From Ectobius pallidus (Eukaryota > Arthropoda > Insecta > Blattodea > Ectobiidae), in the NCBI GenBank assembly GCA_964059195.1, contig CAXKWD010000005.1, positions 41,927,825-41,991,824 of the forward strand: 64,000 nucleotides of DNA, read 5' to 3'. The translations under genes were made by a program, and so were the position numbers. Shown in pieces: positions 60,726 through 64,000 of this stretch (positions are counted from its first letter, which is position 1; each line of letters starts with the position of its first letter). The notes below the pieces were generated by a model. That model was not told the DNA's origin, ran no database searches, and saw only the letters and a program-made list of their open reading frames with translations.

Positions 60726-61039
60726 ATGGGAACCTTTTTGTCAGAGACTTCCGGTAGATGTCAGCAGGGTCTGAGGAGGTCCAAGCGTGTTGTTTGTTGT
60801 ATGTAAATCTTATGGTGGTGATTATTTAATCACATATTTTAAGGATTAAAATGCCGAACACATGTTGTTGCGTTCCGCTGTGTGCGAACAGAGGTGGACA
60901 TAAGTTCCCTAAAGATGTATAGGTCTGCGAAAACTTTGGCTATCAAAGATAAAGAGGGGTAAATGGACGAATACCAAACACGGTGTGGTTTCTTCAGAAC
61001 ATTTCACTGCTGACGATTATATTTCATCTACATTTCGAG
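60726..61039 (+). pseudogene. Leader and broken THAP exon of a THAP/DDE_Tnp_4 transposon
   Basis: The exon starts at ATG 60851: MPNTCCCVPLCANRGGHKFP, with the Cys..Cys pair of a C2CH THAP finger, but runs into a TAG at 60920. In the next frame it continues LRKLWLSKIKRGKWTNTKHG, the conserved Trp-containing part, then VVSSEHFTADDYISSTFR. In normal THAP domains the residue two before the E of EHF is Cys; here it is Ser, so a zinc ligand is lost. A GTAAGC donor follows at 61040. The non-coding leader (60726-60850) also occurs at 51921. The finger would have bound the element ends. Confidence 0.82.
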
Positions 61040-61156
61040 GTAAGCAGAAATGTAATAGACAATCTGGTTTAGCAATATTTTAAATTATTTGCGTTGTATA
61101 CTTTTAAGATTTGTAAAATAAAAATTCATAATTCTTGTTTTCTTGTTCAATCACAG

Positions 61157-62415
61157 GAGGCAGCAAACCGGCACATAGGACATTAATGAAAAATGTCATT
61201 CCTTCTATTTTCCCATGGAAAAAACAGAAATCAGAAGCGAACCAGAAAAGGAAGAGTCGCATGCAGAGGCGTAATCTTAGATTGTACAACCAGACTGAGG
61301 TATTAAAGGGGGAAGACATAACCTCAACTCAACCAAGTGAAATCTATGAAAGTTTGGACTGCTCTGAAATTGTATTGGAAAGTATATTGCCAACAGATGA
61401 CACCAGCAATGAAGGAACAGAAAAGTGCACACATTCAGCGACTCAAACCACCAACTGTCAGCTAGATTTAGTTGATAGCGTGTGCCAAACAACAAGACAC
61501 ATTCCTTTAGATATTGCCAATTTGAAAAATAATAATGAAATGCTGCATTTCTACACAGGGTTGGAGACTTATAAAAAATTCTTGTATGTCTTCTTTTCTT
61601 TAGGCCCTGCAGTGTACAGCTTAAATTATTTCAAATTGTCTCCCCCGTGTCATTTAGATCCTCCAAATTTGTTTTTCATTGTATTGATCATATTGAGGCA
61701 AAACAAGACGTACCAAGAAATAGCGTACTCTTTCTCTACAACAGAAGGACAAGTTTCTAACATATTTATCACATGGATAAGATTCATGTACTTAAGATTC
61801 ATGTACTTACAATGGCGAGAGATAGATATCAGTCCAAGCAAGGAACTCACACATTTCTTCTCTCCGAGGGATTTTTATTCAAAATTTCCGACAACTCGTT
61901 TGATAATCGATGGCACAGAATGCCCCATCAAGAAACCATCCCTTCCCAAAGCCCAACAGGCAAGTTTTTCATCTTATAAAAATAGGAACACTGTTAAGGT
62001 TATGGTTGGCTGCACACCTGGTGGATTGATTTCATTTGTTAGTCCAAGTTATGGAGGGGCATCAAGTGACAGACAAATATTTGAAAGGAACAATGTTGGG
62101 ATGCAGTGTAATCATGGAGACAGTATAATGGCAGACAAAGGATTTGATATTCAAGATCTATTAGTAGCGCATAATGTAATGCTGAATATTCCATCATTTT
62201 TCAAGAAAGCGAACAAATTATCTTGTGAGACCATCAAACAAAATCAAGTTGCAAGCAAAAGAGTTCATGTTGAACGAGTTATTGACTTGGCAAAGACATA
62301 TAAGATTTTGTGTTCACCTATGATGCAAACTCATACCCTATTATCTAGTGAAATCATTTTTGTGTGTTTTATGTTGTGTAATTTTAAGAAGGGTATTGTT
62401 GGTAAATATGCTTAA
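61157..62415 (+). CDS. DDE_Tnp_4-family transposase, main exon, open frame
   Basis: The exon begins after a CACAG acceptor at 61156. A 117-bp intron joined in phase gives GGSKPAHRTL and then NVIPSIFPW, the usual THAP end. The frame can also be read from an ATG at 61135 (426 residues). Domains: linker with K/R-rich and acidic parts; HTH_Tnp_4-like DNA-binding region (DPPNLFFIVLIILRQNKTYQ, then EGQVSNIFITWIRF); DDE nuclease with LIIDGTECPIKKPS (Asp 1), GGASSDRQIFE (Asp 2), IMADKGFDIQDLL and HVERVIDLAKTYKIL (Glu). THAP plus HTH plus DDE_Tnp_4 fits the ISL2EU/IS4EU type better than classic Harbinger. A 15-bp tandem repeat gives RFMYLRFMYL. There are no internal stops, unlike every other coding relic here. 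Right element end not identified. Confidence 0.85.
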
Positions 62416-62784
62416 TGCATAGTGGAGTCTACTATGATTCTCTACAACTGATCTGCTCGATATTATGTGGTTTGCGTAGCATGCAGATATTTCCCCTAAA
62501 ACTCTGATTGTTCATGCTTATATCTAAAAAAGGCCCTTTTAAGGGCCAACAGGGACCTAAGGGGAAGTGCTGTGACGTTAGAAAATTACATATTTTGCTA
62601 ACTAGTATAACCTCTCCTTCCCAAATCAACCTCTACCGTCAAGTGGCAGGTACTGAGTAACACTAAAGAGGCTCTGGTGACTAATTTGATACAAGGGGAA
62701 TTTTCGGAGGATTATAATACAACATAAAAAAAGTACGAGGGTCTTAACTTTAATGAGACTTTGTTGATTGTATTGTTTGTGAAA
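62416..62784. other. Downstream flank of the transposase; no gene
   Basis: At about 62531-62549 AAGGCCCTTTTAAGGGCC forms a short perfect hairpin. At about 62735-62755 GTACGAGGGTCTTAACTTTA resembles a mariner end, but no partner is found; it may belong to the 3' UTR of the minus-strand LINE. Confidence 0.4.
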
Positions 62785-63415
62785 CTATTTGGTACAACGG
62801 TAGTTTTCGTATTTTGAAATTGGTAGAAGTAGATATCTCGTCCTGTAGATCCTGTGTTGAGCGGGGATCAAGGATATAGAACACGTCAGATCAAAAAATA
62901 CATGCATGTTATAACAATAATATACACTAACTGCAAGCTGCCAAATTGATCCAAGCTGGAAATATTCCTCCAAATTGTAGAACGTGTGAGTTATTAAAAA
63001 TTTCTTGACTGATGTTTTGAAAGGTTTGCTCTTTCTTTGAATACATAATAATTTAATGTTGTTTGGAAGCTTCTTATATATCTGTATTGCAGAATAATAA
63101 GCACCCTTCTGAAAGAGTTTTAACGAGTTCGTTGGTCTGTGTAGATCATTCATGTTTCTGGTAGTACATCCATGTACACTGAAATTAGTTTGGAATTTAT
63201 CAATATTATCTACTATATAACACATAACGGAATATATATACTCCCCTGTAAGAGTGAGTACTTTTAATTTTTCAAATAGCAGTTTACAAGATTCCCTTTT
63301 TTTCTTTTCACATATTATTCTTATTGCCCGTTTTTGTAATCAAAATATTTTCTCCCTATGGGAAGAGTTGCCCCAGAATATGATTCCGTACCTCATTACC
63401 AAGTGATTTTAATTC
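62785..63415 (-). pseudogene. Jockey/CR1-like LINE reverse transcriptase C terminus
   Basis: On the minus strand, from about 63400: RYGIIFWGNSSHREKIF, a stop, LQKRAIRIIC, a small frame change, LLFEKLKVLTLTGEYIYSVM, then the 146-codon frame. It includes NFSVHGCTTRNMNDLHRP, FQKGAYYSAIQIYKKLPNNI, KSKPFKTSVKKFLITHTFYN and LEEYFQLG. These match the conserved tail of insect LINEs: YG...WG, ..Q.R..R.I, T R....L, KG..Y....IYN.LP..IK, F...L...L....FY...E. It is 5'-truncated, with the palm domain missing, and has one stop and one shift in the shown part. The tail may be nearly intact up to its stop at 62785. Confidence 0.83.
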
Positions 63416-63983
63416 ATAACTATTATAATTATTTTAATAAGGACTATTGTGTGTTATTATCCATGTAGATATTTGTCATAAATTATTAAAATAAAATTTA
63501 CCAGTCACCTTCATGGAAAAAGTTACCACTATTCTTACATTTAATAGCCTAAATAGGCCTAATATTAGATCAGTCTTTTTTTCATACACCGAATTCATCA
63601 CATTCATTTAAAACACATAACTTACTACATGGTAAAAACCCTGTTGTCATAGATATTACTGTAATATTATATTTGTCATTTGAAAATCCTCGGGGGGGGA
63701 CAATTTCTTGTGGCACCTTAGCTCCCCTCTCCTACTCACTAACGGGACCCACCTAGTGGCGCAATTTGAACCACTAGAAACATCGAGCTGCAACGCCATC
63801 TAGTAAGCAGAAGATAAAACTGGGGAAAAAATTTATTGTCTCCTCTTGCTTTTCCTCCTCTTTCCTCCATTATAATCATGAAATATTATGTTGGCTTGAG
63901 AATAGCTGTTTTGGAGCAAGGGTCATTGTAATTTAATTACAATTAATATCGCATAGGGCAGTATAACATGCATGGTTATTATC
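63416..63983. other. No recognisable gene
   Basis: A G-run (63691-63698) and a GC-richer patch (63715-63815) with CACCTAGTGGCGCAA and CAACGCCATCTAGTAA, otherwise nothing recognised. Confidence 0.4.
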
Positions 63984-64000
63984 AGTGAAGGAAGTGGGAA
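63984..64000 (+). mobile_element. Left end of a second copy of the 54117 element, cut by the window
   Basis: CAGTGAAGGAAGTGGGAA-like bases at the window end differ from the end at 54117 (CAGTGAGGGAAGTGGGAA) by one base. Only the first 17 or so bases are visible. Confidence 0.55.

Noticed and set aside
60379..63415. One full LINE spanning endonuclease at 60.4 kb and RT tail at 62.8-63.4 kb
   Set aside because: The two pieces are on opposite strands, with an unrelated transposon between them.

Overview
This is eukaryotic nuclear DNA: AT-rich, with no compact gene order, many microsatellites, tRNA-derived SINEs, and overlapping layers of decayed transposons. I found no host protein gene, no rRNA, no intact functional tRNA and nothing prokaryotic. 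The repeat types point to an insect. They include LINE C-terminal blocks, Tc1/mariner relics (one with a DUF4817-like N terminus), a Penelope-like GIY-YIG tail, a THAP plus DDE_Tnp_4 element and several hAT MITEs. From memory the LINE tails look like those abundant in cockroaches (Blattodea, perhaps Periplaneta). That assignment is a recollection, not a search result.

Layout, left half. 1-2.7 kb: three copies of one repeat, two direct and one inverted. 4.9-5.2 kb: a foldback MITE. 5.5-5.9 and 13.5-13.8 kb: two SINEs of one family in opposite orientation. 7.5-8.0 kb: LINE 3' end (-). 9.9-10.3 kb: LINE C terminus (-). 11.1-11.7 kb: a long repeat with a second inverted copy at 53.8-55.1 kb. 12.77-13.41 kb: a hAT MITE with exact 8-bp target duplications. 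18.67-22.82 kb: two inverted, separately inserted hAT copies on either side of a palindromic mariner that itself carries a MITE. 25.0-25.5 kb: Jockey-like reverse transcriptase relic. 26.8-27.9 kb: R1-like LINE relic.

Layout, right half. 28.6-29.1 kb: three-unit tandem repeat. 31.6 and 37.1 kb: SINEs of one family, the second inserted into a Tc1/mariner element (36.85-38.29 kb). 33.5-34.0 kb: LINE C terminus (-). 39.54-41.92 kb: a 2.4-kb Ac-like hAT element with two internal tandem duplications. 42.8-43.7 kb: Penelope-like tail. 45.3-45.7 kb: THAP domain. 46.7-47.2 kb: MULE relic. 51.9-52.3 and 60.7-62.4 kb: two copies of one THAP/DDE_Tnp_4 family. 57.4-57.66 kb: hAT MITE. 57.76-58.47 kb: mariner relic with an inverted self-duplication. 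60.4 kb: LINE endonuclease fragment. 62.8-63.4 kb: LINE C terminus (-).

Only one long reading frame looks alive: the 426-residue DDE_Tnp_4 transposase at 61.1-62.4 kb. Its THAP exon is broken, so the element probably cannot work unaided. The genes do not form a pathway. The window is a record of successive insertions, datable by nesting (SINE in mariner, MITE in mariner, hAT in long repeat, foldback in LINE). I do not see a convincing undescribed biological system. The most unusual items are the palindromic mariner, the hAT element with internal tandem duplications, the THAP/DDE copy pair and the inverted-duplicated mariner.
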